A stretch of 64,000 nucleotides of DNA, taken from contig NZ_VIWP01000003.1 in assembly GCF_007829835.1 (NCBI RefSeq), forward strand, positions 434,001 through 498,000. Direction: 5' to 3'. Within the stretch, counting starts at the first letter, position 1; every line of letters starts with the position of its first letter. The notes beneath the pieces are model-generated. The model saw nothing but the letters and a program-made list of their open reading frames with translations, had not been told where the DNA came from and made no database searches. Source of the DNA: Neorhizobium alkalisoli (GTDB taxonomy: Bacteria; Pseudomonadota; Alphaproteobacteria; Rhizobiales; Rhizobiaceae). Of this stretch, positions 18,784 through 28,136 are shown in pieces. The position numbers and the translations under genes were made by a program.

Positions 18784-19506
18784 TCAGGCAACGTGCTGTA
18801 TCTGCGCCTCGCCGCCATGCAGGAAGCAGGCTTTCGTGAAAAGGCCAAGATCGACAAGGTTGGGCAGCCTGATGTCATGGATATCCGGCAAGCGCTTGTC
18901 TGCCGGATCGAAGGATCGGTCGATCTGCGAAAGCACGCCGATCGCCACCCCGGACGCCCGGGCAAAATCACCGAGTGCCCGAACCTGCTCGCCAAGCGGC
19001 GGCTTGCGCCTCTGCTGGTCGAGGATCTGCAGATAATCGATGACGGCAACGGTTCCCCGCGCGGCACCGGCCAGGTGGCGGATGATATAGTCGGCGCTGA
19101 TCTCGTCCGATGTGACGATCTCCACCGCATCGGCAATGTTGGTATTTTCAGCGCCATCACCGGCCAGTGACCGGATATGATGGCGCGCCTGGCGTTCGGT
19201 GAATTCGAGCGTGAAAAACACTGCTCTTCGCCCATCGCGGGCGGCATCAAGCAGAAGCTGCAGGCCGAGCATCGTCTTGCCCTGTCCGGGCCGGCCGGCG
19301 ATCAGGACAAGATCGCCATCAGCAAGCCGCCCCAGCAATGCACCGGAAAGCGAGCCCGCCGCGAGCTGCGATGACAGCAGGCTCCAGCGGGCAAATCCTT
19401 CCTCGCGGGCAATCGTGTCGAGAGCCGCGTGGAGCGGCATGCCGGCGCTGCGGGCCATCAATTTTGCCCGGCGCTTCAACTGGAAAACAGGTGCGGAAAG
19501 TTTCAT
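18784..19506 (-). CDS. Stand-alone DnaB-C-like RecA-fold ATPase
   Basis: A 240-residue protein from the ATG at 19506 (GGAGGT six to seven bases upstream). It has a P-loop GRPGQGKTML near residue 80, a segment like DnaB helicase motif H1a (FFTLEFTERQARHH), and a Walker-B-like strand with AVIDYLQILDQQRRKP, which is close to the replicative-helicase pattern. It lacks the DnaB N-terminal domain and is about half the helicase length. It may be a helicase-derived ATPase of repair, recombination or nucleoid function. It lies between an ABC exporter and a chemoreceptor, which gives no hint of its role. Confidence 0.75.
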   Translation of the reverse strand: MKLSAPVFQLKRRAKLMARSAGMPLHAALDTIAREEGFARWSLLSSQLAAGSLSGALLGRLADGDLVLIAGRPGQGKTMLGLQLLLDAARDGRRAVFFTLEFTERQARHHIRSLAGDGAENTNIADAVEIVTSDEISADYIIRHLAGAARGTVAVIDYLQILDQQRRKPPLGEQVRALGDFARASGVAIGVLSQIDRSFDPADKRLPDIHDIRLPNLVDLGLFTKACFLHGGEAQIQHVA

Positions 19507-19687
19507 CGAAAGACCTCCATACCGAGCGAAAACGCAACCCCTCCTCATGCGGTGCTCGAACGGATGGTTCGATGATGATGTCACCCCGTATGTGCGATAC
19601 TTTCCCGAAAGGAGGGAGGAGGCGCGGGCCAAGCCTATGCCTGAGAGTTAGCGGCCGCCGCGAGTCGCTGCAAGCTATTCCAGAACG

Positions 19688-19713
19688 AAAAACGGCGACC
19701 CGAAGGCCGCCGT
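19688..19713 (-). terminator. Terminator of the chemoreceptor gene
   Basis: On the minus strand ACGGCG (19708-19713) pairs with 19692-19697 across a 10-base loop and is followed by five T. It lies 33 bases after the chemoreceptor stop codon. Confidence 0.75.
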
Positions 19714-19745
19714 CCATCGTTCGATTTTGGGTCGGCGCCCAAAAC

Positions 19746-21653
19746 TCAGAATTCCGACCATTCCTGCTTGGCCGCAGCGGCACCGCCGCCGAAGGCAGAG
19801 GCGATACGGGCGCCCATGGCCCGGGCCGGCGAAGCAGCCGGACGCGAGGTGGGGGTCGCAGCACGCACCGGCTGGTAACCTTCGTCCAGCTTGAACTGCG
19901 ACAGCAGTTCGTTCAGCGAGGCCGCCTGCGTGGCGAGGCTGTGGCTGGCAGCCGTGGTCTGTTCGACCATAGCGGCGTTCTGCTGGGTGCCCTGGTCCAT
20001 CTGGTTGACCGAAGTACTGATCTCGGCAAGGCCGGTCGACTGTTCGCGGGTGGCGACGACGATGGAGGCGACATTGGTGTTGATCTGCTGCACATTGGCA
20101 ACGATCTCTTCCAGCGCCTTGCCGGTCTGGCCGACAAGTTCGACGCCGCCGCGGACGCGATCGCCGGAGCCGGTGATCAGGCCCTTGATCTCGCGGGCAG
20201 CGGCCGCAGAGCGTTGCGCCAGCTCACGCACTTCCTGTGCGACGACGGCAAAACCCTTGCCGGCTTCACCGGCACGGGCGGCTTCGACACCGGCGTTCAG
20301 CGCAAGCAGGTTGGTCTGGAAGGCGATGTCGTCGATGACACCGATGATGTTGGAAATCTCGCCAGCCGATGTGGCGATCGCTTCCATCGCGCTGACGGCA
20401 TTGCGGACAATCTCGCCGGACTTTTCGGCGCCGTTGCGGGTGTGATCCACGAGGCGACCAGCTTCGCCGGCCCGCGACGCCGAATCCTTCATGGCGCTGT
20501 TGACCTGCTCGAGCGCGGCAGCCGTTTCCTCTACAGAAGCCGCCTGCTGTTCGGTGCGCTTGGACAGATCGTCGGCAGCCGCGCGGATCTCGTTGGCACC
20601 GGCATCGATCATCCGGGCATTGTCGCCGACGGCGCGCAGCACGTCCTGCAGCTTGCCGACGGATTCGTTGAAATTGCCACGCAGTGTGTCGAGATGCTCG
20701 GCAAACGGCTGATTGATACGGAAGGTCATGTCGCCATCCGAAAGGCTCTTCAGGCCCCGACCGAGGTTCTCGACCGCGAAGGCAACGTCTGCGGCTTCCC
20801 GCGCCTTCTGCTGTTCATGAGCGATACGCTCGCGCTCGCTCATCGAGCGGTTGGCTTCGGTCTCGGCCTCCAGGCGCTCGCGCTCCAGCGCATTGTCCTT
20901 GAACACGGCAACGGCTGCTGCCATTTCGCCGATCTCGTCGCGGCGTTCCGCATGCGGGATCGCTACTCTGTTATCGCCGGCGGCGAGCGCGTTCATGGCG
21001 CGGGTGATCGAACCGATCGGGCGCGTGACACGGAACAGGCTCATCACCGCGGCACCGAGGCCGATCAGCACGGCGACCGCAACACCTGCGATCGTCGAAA
21101 TGGTGATGAAGCTGGTTGCCTCGACAACGGCCTGCTTGTCCTTTTCGGCAGCGACCTGGTTGTCCTTGATCATATCCAGCAGGATCTTGCCGGCCTCGCC
21201 GCCCTTCGGCACCATGTCGGCGATAACCGCCTTGGCGTCATAGACCCGCGAATTCTCGATAAAGTCGACGAACTGGGCGCCGAGCTTGTCGTAATCGGCG
21301 ACGATCTGCTTCAACGCATCGAAACGCGGCCGCGGAGCGGTGCCGCCCTGGTCGTCGAAAGCGTCGAAAGCGGCATTGCGCTCCTTCGTCTTGACCTTGA
21401 CCTGGTCGAGCCATTCCTTCTGGTCGGCCGCATTGCTGGCCGACAGGACCATCAGATAAAGGCGGCGCAGATCCGACATGCTGCGGTCCATGCCGGCAAT
21501 CATCAGCGACTTGTCCATGCGCAGGCTGATATTGTCGGCCTGTTGCTCCAGTTGCATGACCGAGCGCATGCCGGCCGCACCCTGAAGAACGAGCAGCACG
21601 ACGATCAGACCGAAAAGCGCCGGAAGAAGAATTTTGATTTTAATCGAGCTCAT
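19746..21653 (-). CDS. Methyl-accepting chemotaxis protein with CheR-type tail
   Basis: Transmembrane chemoreceptor of 635 residues. Helix one (~8-30) and helix two (~190-212) bound a periplasmic ligand domain of the four-helix type; HAMP segments follow, then the signalling coiled coil whose hairpin tip reads [18 protein letters not shown] and [14 protein letters not shown]. The protein ends in EWSEF, matching the xWxxF pentapeptide by which some receptors tether CheR/CheB. The start at 21653 ([15 protein letters not shown]) is chosen for its membrane helix; the longer frame adds unrelated residues. The ligand is unknown. It lies between two ABC exporter genes on the same strand, with its own terminator. 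Confidence 0.94.
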   Translation of the reverse strand: MSSIKIKILLPALFGLIVVLLVLQGAAGMRSVMQLEQQADNISLRMDKSLMIAGMDRSMSDLRRLYLMVLSASNAADQKEWLDQVKVKTKERNAAFDAFDDQGGTAPRPRFDALKQIVADYDKLGAQFVDFIENSRVYDAKAVIADMVPKGGEAGKILLDMIKDNQVAAEKDKQAVVEATSFITISTIAGVAVAVLIGLGAAVMSLFRVTRPIGSITRAMNALAAGDNRVAIPHAERRDEIGEMAAAVAVFKDNALERERLEAETEANRSMSERERIAHEQQKAREAADVAFAVENLGRGLKSLSDGDMTFRINQPFAEHLDTLRGNFNESVGKLQDVLRAVGDNARMIDAGANEIRAAADDLSKRTEQQAASVEETAAALEQVNSAMKDSASRAGEAGRLVDHTRNGAEKSGEIVRNAVSAMEAIATSAGEISNIIGVIDDIAFQTNLLALNAGVEAARAGEAGKGFAVVAQEVRELAQRSAAAAREIKGLITGSGDRVRGGVELVGQTGKALEEIVANVQQINTNVASIVVATREQSTGLAEISTSVNQMDQGTQQNAAMVEQTTAASHSLATQAASLNELLSQFKLDEGYQPVRAATPTSRPAASPARAMGARIASAFGGGAAAAKQEWSEF

Positions 21654-21860
21654 GAAAATACCGCAGGAGTTTGAAAGACATCGGGGCTCGATTCCGTTTG
21701 TGGCAGGCTTGCCTGAACAAAAACTTACCGCCGCATGGTGCTTCTTTAAGACCTGCCGCAAAAACACGTATTCCGAGCGGGTGACAAACCGACAAAATAA
21801 CGGATTTCCTGCCGGCGGATCGCCGACAGGATTCTTTTCAAACCATCGAGAACAGAGACG

Positions 21861-23714
21861 TTACTCGGCCGCAGCCTCTTCCTGTCCTTCATCTCCGAGG
21901 AAGCCACCGGACTGGCGGTTCCAGAGATCCGCATAGATGCCATTGCCGCCAGCAAGCTGCTGATGCGTGCCGGTCTCGACGATCTTTCCGCGGTCGAGCA
22001 CGATCAGCCGGTCCATTTCGGTCAGCGTCGACAGCCGGTGGGCGATCGCGATCACCGTCTTGCCCTGCATCAGGGCAAAAAGGTTTTCCTGGATCGCCGC
22101 CTCGACCTCGGAATCGAGCGCCGATGTCGCCTCATCGAGCACCAGGATCGGTGCGTCCTTGAGGAAGACACGGGCGATTGCGATCCGCTGCCTCTGGCCG
22201 CCGGACAGTTTGACGCCGCGCTCGCCCACATGCGCATCCAGTCCCTTGCGGCCCTGCATGTCGGAAAGCCCTTCGACAAAATCCCAGGCATTCGCCCGTT
22301 TCGCCGCCTCTATGATCTCGACATCCGTGGCATTCGGCCGGCCATAGGCGATGTTGTCGCGGATCGACCGGTGCAGCAGCGACGTATCCTGCGTCACCAC
22401 GCCGATCATCGCCCGCAGGCTATCCTGCGTTACGCCCGCAATATCCTGCCCATCGATGGTGATGCGGCCGGATTCGAGATCGTAGAAACGCAGGAGAAGG
22501 TTCATCAGCGTCGTCTTGCCCGCACCGGAACGGCCGACAAGACCGACCTTTTCCCCGGCTGCGATATCGAGCGTGAGTGCGCCGATCACGCCCCTGCCCT
22601 TGCCGTAGTGGAAGCCGACCTTGTCATAGACTATATGCCCCTGCCGGGCGGAAAGCGCCTTCGCATCCGGCCGGTCGATGACGTCGTGATCCTTGGTCAT
22701 CATCGCCATGCCGTCATAGACCGTGCCGATATTCTCGAACAGCGCCGAGACTTCCCACATCACCCATTGCGACATGCCGTTGATACGCATGGCAAGGCCG
22801 ATCGAGATGGCGATCGCGCCGATGGAGATGGCGCTGTCGAGCCAGAACCAGATCGACAACCCGCCGATGACGAAAAGTGCGGCGCAATTGTAGAAATAGA
22901 CGAGCACCTGGAACATCGTCACCTTGCGCATCTGCGCGTGCACGGTGTTCAGGAAGACGTCCATCGCCTCCTTCGCATAGGTTTCTTCGCGTCCGGCATG
23001 CGAAAACAGTTTTACGGTGGCGATATTCGTATAGCTGTCGACCACGCGGCCGGTCATCAGCGAGCGCGCATCCGACTGCTGCGCGGAAATCTTGCGCAGC
23101 CGCGGCACGAAATAGGCGACGGTCGCCGCATAGACGCAGATCCAGACGACGAGCGGCACGGCAAGCCGGGCATCCGCCGAGGCGACCACCACGACCATCG
23201 AGATGAAATAGGTAACGACGTAAATGAAGACGTCGAGCGTCTTCATCACAACTTCGCGCACGGAGAGCGAGGTCTGCATCACCTTTGTCGAGACCCGGCC
23301 GGCAAACTCGTTGGCGAAAAAGGTCATCGAATGGCGCAGCAGGAACCGGTGCATCTGCCAGCGGGCGATCATCGGAAAATTGCCCATCAGCACCTGATGC
23401 ATGACGAAAGAATTCAAGGCCGCAACGCCCGGCAGGAAAACCAGCACGACCAGCGCCATGAACAATAGCCGCGGTCCTTCCGTGTCGAGGAAGGTCGCCC
23501 GGTCGGCATGCGACAGCCAATCGACGATATCGCCGAGAAACTGAAAGAGCATGACTTCGCCGAGCGCGACGAAAGCCGCGCAGACCCCGGTGACAAGGAG
23601 CCACGGCCAGACCGGTTTCGAATAATGCCACAGAAACGGCAGCAGGCCCGTCGGCGGCCGGCCAGGCGTCTCTTGCGGATAGGGATTGATACGCCGCTCG
23701 AACCACGAGAACAT
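21861..23714 (-). CDS. ABC exporter, fused membrane and ATPase domains (copy 2)
   Basis: Half-transporter of 617 residues, paralogue of the gene at 16770-18644. The membrane domain covers ~30-330. The ATPase has Walker A (GRSGAGKTT), LSGGQRQRIAI, ILVLDEATSALDSE and AHRLSTLTEM, all intact. The two exporters may form homodimers or one heterodimer; neither ATPase is degenerate, which slightly favours homodimers. It precedes the chemoreceptor on the minus strand with a 207-base gap. Substrate unknown. Confidence 0.93.
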   Translation of the reverse strand: MFSWFERRINPYPQETPGRPPTGLLPFLWHYSKPVWPWLLVTGVCAAFVALGEVMLFQFLGDIVDWLSHADRATFLDTEGPRLLFMALVVLVFLPGVAALNSFVMHQVLMGNFPMIARWQMHRFLLRHSMTFFANEFAGRVSTKVMQTSLSVREVVMKTLDVFIYVVTYFISMVVVVASADARLAVPLVVWICVYAATVAYFVPRLRKISAQQSDARSLMTGRVVDSYTNIATVKLFSHAGREETYAKEAMDVFLNTVHAQMRKVTMFQVLVYFYNCAALFVIGGLSIWFWLDSAISIGAIAISIGLAMRINGMSQWVMWEVSALFENIGTVYDGMAMMTKDHDVIDRPDAKALSARQGHIVYDKVGFHYGKGRGVIGALTLDIAAGEKVGLVGRSGAGKTTLMNLLLRFYDLESGRITIDGQDIAGVTQDSLRAMIGVVTQDTSLLHRSIRDNIAYGRPNATDVEIIEAAKRANAWDFVEGLSDMQGRKGLDAHVGERGVKLSGGQRQRIAIARVFLKDAPILVLDEATSALDSEVEAAIQENLFALMQGKTVIAIAHRLSTLTEMDRLIVLDRGKIVETGTHQQLAGGNGIYADLWNRQSGGFLGDEGQEEAAAE

Positions 23715-24122
23715 TGAAAAACTCCGTCAGTCGGACCCGAGGAGCAGCCGCAAGACACGGTTACCCGGCACGGGCCGGCAGGATTTCATGGACACGGCAT
23801 AGACTGCCGCTCGAAAAGATCAGAACTGGGAAAATCTGCGAGGAACCGCGAAACGCCTAGGCAAGCCGAATGGAACGTCGGCGGAGGCGCAAAAGCACGG
23901 TCATATCCATGGTGGCCTCCATAAGTGGCGTTGAGGACGGGCGTTAAAGCCGCAGATCTTGTAACCGCTCCGCCGGATTTTGAAAAGGCCCAAATCGGCG
24001 GCATGTGATCACGGAAACGGCAGCCCGGTCACACGAAAAGCGGCAATTTCGGCCTGGCAATCGTAAACTGTTGGATCGAAACCGGTTTCGGCAGGCTTGG
24101 CGATATTGTAGAGAAGCCCACC
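23715..24122. other. Intergenic region between ABC exporter and trmL
   Basis: These 408 bases separate divergent genes and should contain both promoters. No longer gene is supported. A 17-codon Arg-rich minus-strand ORF with a strong ribosome site is listed separately. A 72-codon minus-strand frame starting at 24004 contains that small ORF out of frame and has no recognisable product. Confidence 0.5.
23857..23910 (-). CDS. Possible 17-residue Arg-rich upstream ORF
   Basis: GGAGG lies about six bases before the ATG at 23910, and the frame encodes MDMTVLLRLRRRSIRLA before a TAG. Six of 17 residues are Arg. It ends about 140 bases upstream of the ABC exporter start, so it could be a leader peptide or a small protein. 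The support is the unusually good ribosome site only; it may be chance. Confidence 0.3.
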   Translation of the reverse strand: MDMTVLLRLRRRSIRLA

Positions 24123-24587
24123 ATGACCCTCTTGCGCATCGCTCTCTACCAGCCCGACATTCCCGGCAATACCGGCACGATCCTCAGGCTCGCCGCCTGC
24201 CTCGGCCTCGGTGTCGACATCATCGAGCCCGCCGGTTTCGACATTTCCGACCGCAATCTGAAACGCGCCGGCATGGATTATCTCGCGACTGTCGCGCTGA
24301 CCCGCCACGTGAACTGGGAGCAGTTCGACGCATGGCGCCGCACGGAAAACCGCCGCCTCGTGCTCGCCTCCACCAAGGCCGCCCTGCCCTATCCGGAGCT
24401 TGCCTTCCAGCCGAACGACATCCTGCTCTTCGGCCGTGAAAGCGCCGGCGTGCCGGACCACGTGCATGAGGGCGCCGATGCCCGCATTCTCATCCCCATG
24501 GTCGAAGGCCAGCGCTCGATCAACGTCGCCATGTCGGCAGCGATGATCGCCGGCGAGGCGCTGCGGCAGACGGGGTTCGGCCGGTAG
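24123..24587 (+). CDS. trmL: tRNA (cytidine/uridine-2'-O-)-methyltransferase TrmL
   Basis: SPOUT-class enzyme that methylates the 2'-OH of the wobble base (position 34) in certain leucine tRNAs. The 154-residue product shows the family pattern: ALYQPDIPGNTGTILRLAAC at the N-terminus, LLFGRESAGVPD (SAM-binding knot) and IPMVEGQRSINVAMSAAM at the C-terminus. Length equals E. coli TrmL (157). It is monocistronic in appearance; a toxin-antitoxin pair follows on the same strand after about 100 bases. Confidence 0.94.
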   Translation: MTLLRIALYQPDIPGNTGTILRLAACLGLGVDIIEPAGFDISDRNLKRAGMDYLATVALTRHVNWEQFDAWRRTENRRLVLASTKAALPYPELAFQPNDILLFGRESAGVPDHVHEGADARILIPMVEGQRSINVAMSAAMIAGEALRQTGFGR

Positions 24588-24628
24588 ACATTCCTAAGCA
24601 TCACCACCCCAAAAGGTGAGGCGTGCAA

Positions 24629-24657
24629 TTGATTACACGCTTTGGTTTATCTTATGA
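24629..24657 (+). promoter_or_regulatory. Candidate promoter of the RelE/ParE-type module
   Basis: TTGATT, 17 bases, TTATGA precede the toxin ATG at 24693. An inverted pair GCGTG (24621-24625) and CACGC (24636-24640) overlaps the -35 and may be an operator or a trmL 3' hairpin. Motif matching only. Confidence 0.4.
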
Positions 24658-24692
24658 TTGTTGCAGGACTGCACTCCATAGAGTACAAATCC

Positions 24693-24986
24693 ATGCGCAT
24701 CATCCAGACGCCTACTTTCCGTAATTGGCTAAGCTCGCTCAAGGATAAGCTTGCTGTCTCACGCATCGCGATGCGTATCGAACGGGCAAGAATTGGCAAC
24801 CTAGGCGATGTGAAGCCGGTGGGAGGTGGTGTCAGCGAACTGCGCATCCCCTATGGCCCCGGCTACCGGGTCTATTGCCTGCAGCGCGGAGATCTTCTGG
24901 TCATCCTGCTCTGTGGCGGCGACAAGAGCTCGCAGCAGCGTGATATCGCAGAGGCGAAGCGCCTCGCGAAGGATTGGAAGGATTGA
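24693..24986 (+). CDS. RelE/ParE-superfamily addiction-module toxin
   Basis: Toxin of 97 residues with the pattern of the phage Gp49-like addiction-module killer family: FRNWLSSLKDKLAVSRIAMRI, GDVKPVGGGVSELRIPYG, GYRVYCLQRGDLLVILLCGGDKSSQQRDI. Members are predicted mRNA-interferase or gyrase-type toxins; the target is not known here. The frame can be extended to 24642, but homologous sequence starts at the ATG 24693. Unlike the other two toxins in this window it is intact and of normal family length. Toxin precedes antitoxin, a HigBA-like order, with a three-base gap. Confidence 0.88.
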   Translation: MRIIQTPTFRNWLSSLKDKLAVSRIAMRIERARIGNLGDVKPVGGGVSELRIPYGPGYRVYCLQRGDLLVILLCGGDKSSQQRDIAEAKRLAKDWKD

Positions 24987-24989
24987 GAC

Positions 24990-25319
24990 ATGGCTCTGGA
25001 AACCACCCTCTTCGATGCTGCGGAATATCTCGACACCGAAGAAGGCATCGAGGAATTCATCAAGGCCGCCTTCGAGGAAGGTGATCCGGCCTTCATCGCC
25101 AAATGCCTCGGCATCGTCGCCCGCGCGCAGAACATGAGCAGGCTTGCCCGCGAGACCGGCATGAGCCGGGCCGCGCTCTACAAGGCGCTGAGCGGCGAAG
25201 GAAATCCGGAATTCGCCACGATCATGAAGGTGATGAAGGCGCTCGGGCTGGAACTGACGCCCGCACTGGCACAGAACCGCACGGATGAAACACCCGTCGC
25301 CGGGGAAGATGCCGCCTGA
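24990..25319 (+). CDS. HTH antitoxin of the RelE/ParE-type module
   Basis: Antitoxin of 109 residues. The first ~45 residues (AAEYLDTEEGIEEFIKAAFE) are typical of the addiction-module antidote family paired with Gp49-like toxins. A helix-turn-helix follows (MSRLARETGMSRAALYKALS, then GNPEFATIMKVMKALGLELTP). It would neutralise the toxin and repress the operon. Gene starts three bases after the toxin stop, so translation is probably coupled. Confidence 0.9.
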   Translation: MALETTLFDAAEYLDTEEGIEEFIKAAFEEGDPAFIAKCLGIVARAQNMSRLARETGMSRAALYKALSGEGNPEFATIMKVMKALGLELTPALAQNRTDETPVAGEDAA

Positions 25320-25469
25320 TCGTCATCGGTGACGTCTGGCGGCGGATGCAAAACATCTGTCGCGAACCGTGATTTGCACAGCCTTGCAAACGGCCTATAT
25401 TGATTAGCCGGCAACCAAAAATCGTCGCCCTACCCCCTGATTCGCGGGGCTGGAGACGAGGAGACGTGA

Positions 25470-27122
25470 ATGCAATCCACCACCGTCATCATCAACCTTC
25501 TCGGCGCCGTCGCACTCCTGCTGTTCGGCCTTGCGCAGGTCAAGGATGGCGTCACCAGAGCTTTTGGCGCTCGCCTGCGCACCGCGCTTGCGACAGGCAC
25601 CCGCACCGGCCCGCGTTCCTTCCTCTCGGGCCTTTTCGCGACCATCGCCTTACAGAGTTCGACAGCAACGGCGCTGACGGTGGCCTCCTTTGCCGAACGC
25701 GATCTGATCAAGCCGCGCATGGCGCAGATCGTGCTCCTCGGCGCCAATATCGGCACGGCGATCACCGCTTGGCTGGTAGCGACGGGGATCGAATGGCTGT
25801 CGCCGCTGATCATCCTTGTCGGGCTGATCACCCTGCGCGGCCGCTCGACGGCCCGCAAGGGCGCAGGAACGGCAATCATCGGCGTCGGCCTCATGCTGCT
25901 CTCGCTTCACCTTCTCGGCCTTGCGACCGAGCCGATGCGCCAGTCGCCGGCACTCGGCGCCTTTATCGGCCTGCTCGACAATGCCTGGCCGGTGGCGCTG
26001 ATCTTTTCGGCCGTTCTCGCCTTCGTGTCGTCCTCCAGCCTCGCGGTCGTGGTGCTGATCCTGTCGCTCGCCTCGACCGGCATCGTCTCACCGGACCTGA
26101 TCGTCGTGCTGATCCTCGGCGCCAATCTCGGTGGCGCCGTTCCGCCGGTCGTGGCAACTCTGAGCGGCCCGGCCGCCGCACGCCGCATCACGCTCGGCAA
26201 CCTGATCGTGCGCGGCATAGGCTGTGCCATCGCCCTGCCGCTCGCCGGCATCATCGCAAACCTGATGCAATCACTGTCGCTTGGCCCCGAAAAGCTCCCG
26301 GTCGACGCGCATCTGGTCTTCAACGTCGTTCTTGCCGCCCTCGCCTGGCCCCTGTCCGATACCCTTTCGAAACTGACGGCAAAGCTGGTCCCGGCCGACA
26401 AGCAGGTCGAGGATGGCCCGCGTTTCCTTGATCCGGAAGCGCTCGGCAACCCGGTCATGGCGCTTGCCAATGCGACCCGCGAAACCTTGAGCGTCGGCGA
26501 CACGATCGAGCGCATGCTGATCCGCGCAGAAAACGCTTTCAAGAACAACGACATGGCACCCCTTGCGGAAATCGCCCTGCTGGAACGCCGTGTCGACCGC
26601 CTGCAGCAGGAGGTCAAACTCTATCTCTCGCGCCTTGGCCGCGAAGGCCTGAACGACGAAAACGGCCGGCGTTCGATCACCATCATCGACTATGTCATCA
26701 ACCTCGAACATATCGGCGACATCATCGAAAAGGGTCTTTGCGAGCAGCTCGCCAAGAAGATTTCCAACGGCCTGACCTTTTCGGAAGCCGGTTACGAGGA
26801 GCTGAAGACCTTTTTCGACCTGACGATCGGCAATCTGCGCACGGCCCAGACGGTCTTCGTCACCGGCGATTTCAAGCTCGCCCGCCAGCTGATGGAGATC
26901 AAGGTCGAGGTCCGCCGCCTCGAAAAGAGCTCTTCCGAAAGCCATCTCGAGCGCCTGCGCGACGGCAAGGCGGAAAGCCTGCAGACCAGTTCGCTGCATC
27001 TCGACATGCTGCGCGACCTGAAGCGCATCAACGCCCACATCGTCTCAGTAGCCCACCCGATCCTCGACGACAGCGGCGCCCTGATCGAAAGCCGCCTGCG
27101 GCATGCGGAACCGGGCGCCTGA
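25470..27122 (+). CDS. Na/Pi cotransporter family protein with PhoU-like tail
   Basis: Membrane protein of 550 residues. The N-terminal half has repeated Na/Pi-cotransporter segments, each with the QSSTATAL or SSSSLAVVVL signature (two inverted repeats) and GANIGTAIT / GANLGGAVPP motifs that bind substrate and sodium. The C-terminal ~200 residues (ANATRETLSVGDTIERML onward) form a helical PhoU-like domain. Members import phosphate or act in phosphate sensing. GAGGAGACGTGA precedes the ATG. No pho regulon genes adjoin, so regulation is unclear. Confidence 0.92.
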   Translation: MQSTTVIINLLGAVALLLFGLAQVKDGVTRAFGARLRTALATGTRTGPRSFLSGLFATIALQSSTATALTVASFAERDLIKPRMAQIVLLGANIGTAITAWLVATGIEWLSPLIILVGLITLRGRSTARKGAGTAIIGVGLMLLSLHLLGLATEPMRQSPALGAFIGLLDNAWPVALIFSAVLAFVSSSSLAVVVLILSLASTGIVSPDLIVVLILGANLGGAVPPVVATLSGPAAARRITLGNLIVRGIGCAIALPLAGIIANLMQSLSLGPEKLPVDAHLVFNVVLAALAWPLSDTLSKLTAKLVPADKQVEDGPRFLDPEALGNPVMALANATRETLSVGDTIERMLIRAENAFKNNDMAPLAEIALLERRVDRLQQEVKLYLSRLGREGLNDENGRRSITIIDYVINLEHIGDIIEKGLCEQLAKKISNGLTFSEAGYEELKTFFDLTIGNLRTAQTVFVTGDFKLARQLMEIKVEVRRLEKSSSESHLERLRDGKAESLQTSSLHLDMLRDLKRINAHIVSVAHPILDDSGALIESRLRHAEPGA

Positions 27123-27248
27123 GACGGCCAATCAACACGCAAAATGTGAGAGCAAAAGTTTCGTGGCCATTGAGGCTCGCGGCCCATATGCCTTGCGCAG
27201 ACAAAACTGTAACGTGACGACAGACGCCACCAGCAGCAAGCGATGACC

Positions 27249-27680
27249 ATGAAAAAGATATGCTTTCCGGCCTGCCTCGCTTTCATCGCGGCAAGCTTTT
27301 TGACCGCCCCCTTGGCCCTCGCCGATGGCGACCATTACACCGCCGTCAGCAACACGGCCATGAGCGTCACAGGCGACGTCTGGATGGACGATTTCAGCAT
27401 CACCTTTGAAAACGACGAATCCCTGGAATTTTCCGATCTCGTCGCCGACCATTTTCGCGTCAACGGCAAAAAGATCCCGGCCTCGCTATACCGGGTCAAA
27501 GACCCGGCAGATCCGGAATTGCAGAATGGCAATGCGCTCTGCGGCGCCGGCGACGTCACCTATCTCGCAAACTGGGCACTGGATGACGGCATGACAGCGA
27601 TCGCCGTTTTCACCGGCAACCGGCCGCCGAAAAGCGATCAGGATATGTGCGCGCTCTATACCTACGAGGATCCGAAATAA
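27249..27680 (+). CDS. Secreted protein of unknown function
   Basis: A 143-residue protein from the ATG at 27249 (an ATG two codons upstream at 27243 is equally possible; neither has a clear ribosome site). It has a signal peptide (MKKICFPACLAFIAASFLTA, cut near ALA-DG) and a soluble domain with two Cys late in the chain (GNALCGAGD and DQDMCALY) that could form a disulfide. I do not recognise the family. It ends 23 bases from a convergent small gene. Confidence 0.7.
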   Translation: MKKICFPACLAFIAASFLTAPLALADGDHYTAVSNTAMSVTGDVWMDDFSITFENDESLEFSDLVADHFRVNGKKIPASLYRVKDPADPELQNGNALCGAGDVTYLANWALDDGMTAIAVFTGNRPPKSDQDMCALYTYEDPK

Positions 27681-27702
27681 GAGCGATCAGCGGATTACCC
27701 GG

Positions 27703-27960
27703 TCAGTCGGCGCTCGGAAGTCTCCGCATGGTGAATTCGATCTGGTCGCCTTCCAGCTGCCGCCAGCTTTCCACTTCCGTCCAGTAGGCGGCCTTGGGAA
27801 ATTCATCGAACCATTGGCGGGCCTTTTCGCGCGCCTCTTCCCGATTGAGCAAAAACGTCTGCCGCACGAACATGCCGCCTTTTTCGCCGGCCTGTTCCTG
27901 CCGGTGGCGATTGATCCTGCGTTTGAGCCCGTCGAGCGGCGGGGGTGTGAATTTCGCCAT
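27703..27960 (-). CDS. Small conserved-type protein of unknown function
   Basis: An 85-residue protein with a Lys/Arg-rich N-terminus (FTPPPLDGLKRRINRHRQEQ) and Trp-containing C-terminal half (REKARQWFDEFPKAAYWTEV). No signal peptide or membrane helix is visible. GAGG six bases before the ATG at 27960 gives good support as a real gene. I do not recognise the family. It is divergent from hemF. Confidence 0.7.
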   Translation of the reverse strand: MAKFTPPPLDGLKRRINRHRQEQAGEKGGMFVRQTFLLNREEAREKARQWFDEFPKAAYWTEVESWRQLEGDQIEFTMRRLPSAD

Positions 27961-28136
27961 AAAAGCCTCTCATCCGCACCAGTAACACGATCAAGATAGT
28001 GTGAGGCAGCACGCTTTGCGAGTCTGATTTTCCATCCATCACAGCTGGGGGAATGGTTCGCAAAAGCCACAGCTGGTAAGGCCCGGTTAAGCGAAATACG
28101 AATCGCGTCAGCCATTTGACGAGAGGGGACGACATC

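Noticed and set aside
19338..21674. Open frame of 778 codons on the plus strand
   Set aside because: It lies antisense to the chemoreceptor gene, whose protein has clear domains. Long antisense frames are common in high-GC DNA.
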